A stretch of DNA of 64,000 nucleotides, taken from NCBI GenBank assembly GCA_002698425.1, contig NZXU01000096.1:61829-125828 (forward strand), given 5' to 3'. A model generated the notes under the pieces. That model was not told the origin of the DNA and made no database searches. It saw only the letters and a list, made by a program, of their open reading frames with translations. This DNA is from Ahrensia sp. (GTDB lineage Bacteria > Pseudomonadota > Alphaproteobacteria > Rhizobiales > Rhizobiaceae). The number at the start of each line of letters is the position of its first letter. Positions within the stretch are counted from its first letter, which is position 1. Of this stretch, positions 63,912 through 64,000 are shown piece after piece. The translations under genes were made by a program, and so were the position numbers.

Positions 63912-64000
63912 ATGCTTTCAGGCAACCATCTCATAGCAGGCGACTGGGTATCGGGGGAGGCGCGGTTTTCGTCGGAACCTGCGCATGGCGATGCGCATGA
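63912..64000 (+). CDS. Aldehyde dehydrogenase, 3' end cut by window edge
   Basis: Only 29 codons are visible: MLSGNHLIAGDWVSGEARF followed by SSEPAHGDAH. This is the N-terminus of 2-oxoglutarate semialdehyde dehydrogenase-type proteins. AAGGACATGAC precedes the ATG. It would perform the last step, to 2-oxoglutarate. The call rests on the N-terminal pattern and operon position. Confidence 0.7.
   Translation, partial: MLSGNHLIAGDWVSGEARFSSEPAHGDAH

Noticed and set aside
1..64000. tRNA or rRNA genes, CRISPR arrays, transposases and integrases
   Set aside because: None was recognised by reading; tRNAs could be missed without a folding search, so this is a weak negative.

Overview
The window is a GC-rich, gene-dense chromosomal segment of an alphaproteobacterium, most likely of the order Hyphomicrobiales (Rhizobiales). 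This rests on the gbpR-chvE-gguAB sugar uptake block, the hrcA/grpE/rph/rdgB/hemW order, CoaBC next to UbiB-UbiE, the transglutaminase / circularly permuted ATP-grasp / DUF2126 operon and several short palindromic intergenic elements. The genus cannot be fixed from the sequence. No rRNA, tRNA, CRISPR array, transposase or integrase was seen.

Layout. 1-530: a ParDE toxin-antitoxin pair, with the antitoxin cut by the window edge. 556-4392: a DUF2244 protein, endonuclease III, a CysZ/EI24-like membrane protein, a PfkB kinase and a small outer-membrane barrel. 4497-11973: grpE and hrcA face rph, then rdgB, hemW, rsmI and yraN follow; a VOC protein, a second ParDE pair and a small membrane protein sit inside this housekeeping block. 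12030-20672: gshB, a large beta-barrel protein, ComM/YifB, a LysE exporter, a HAD phosphatase, dut, a DUF1428 protein and prfC.

20676-24430 is the most interesting stretch. It holds a divergent ATP-grasp-like protein and two consecutive pairs of a repeat-bearing small peptide and an HExxH protein resembling the aKG-HExxH peptide beta-hydroxylases. The 101-aa peptide carries three copies of a 22-residue unit and the 39-aa peptide carries one. I read this as a probable, undescribed ribosomally made, modified peptide (RiPP) locus.

24575-32239: a 1-Cys peroxiredoxin, a BaiN-type flavoprotein, pirin, a CoaBC with an extra N-terminal helix-turn-helix domain and a palindrome just upstream of its start, UbiB and UbiE. 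32361-41929: nucleoside salvage, with add and upp on the plus strand and a cdd-punA-deoC-ALDH-deoA operon on the minus strand that turns nucleosides into bases plus oxidised deoxyribose fragments. 42149-45895: SlyX, an SLC13 permease, a LuxR-type regulator, a SoxW-like thioredoxin and a possible 28-aa membrane peptide.

45992-52625 is the three-gene transglutaminase / ATP-grasp-alpha-E / DUF2126 operon, divergent from a BetI-like TetR regulator. 53655-54263 holds two tandem paralogous peptides of about 50 aa with matching upstream regions that contain CtrA-like boxes. 54280-64000 is a sugar module: the LysR regulator GbpR faces the ChvE-GguA-GguB importer, followed by a dehydratase, an aldose dehydrogenase, a KDA dehydratase, a lactonase and the start of an aldehyde dehydrogenase. 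Together these make the oxidative (Weimberg-type) route from L-arabinose, and probably the first steps for D-galactose or D-fucose, to 2-oxoglutarate.
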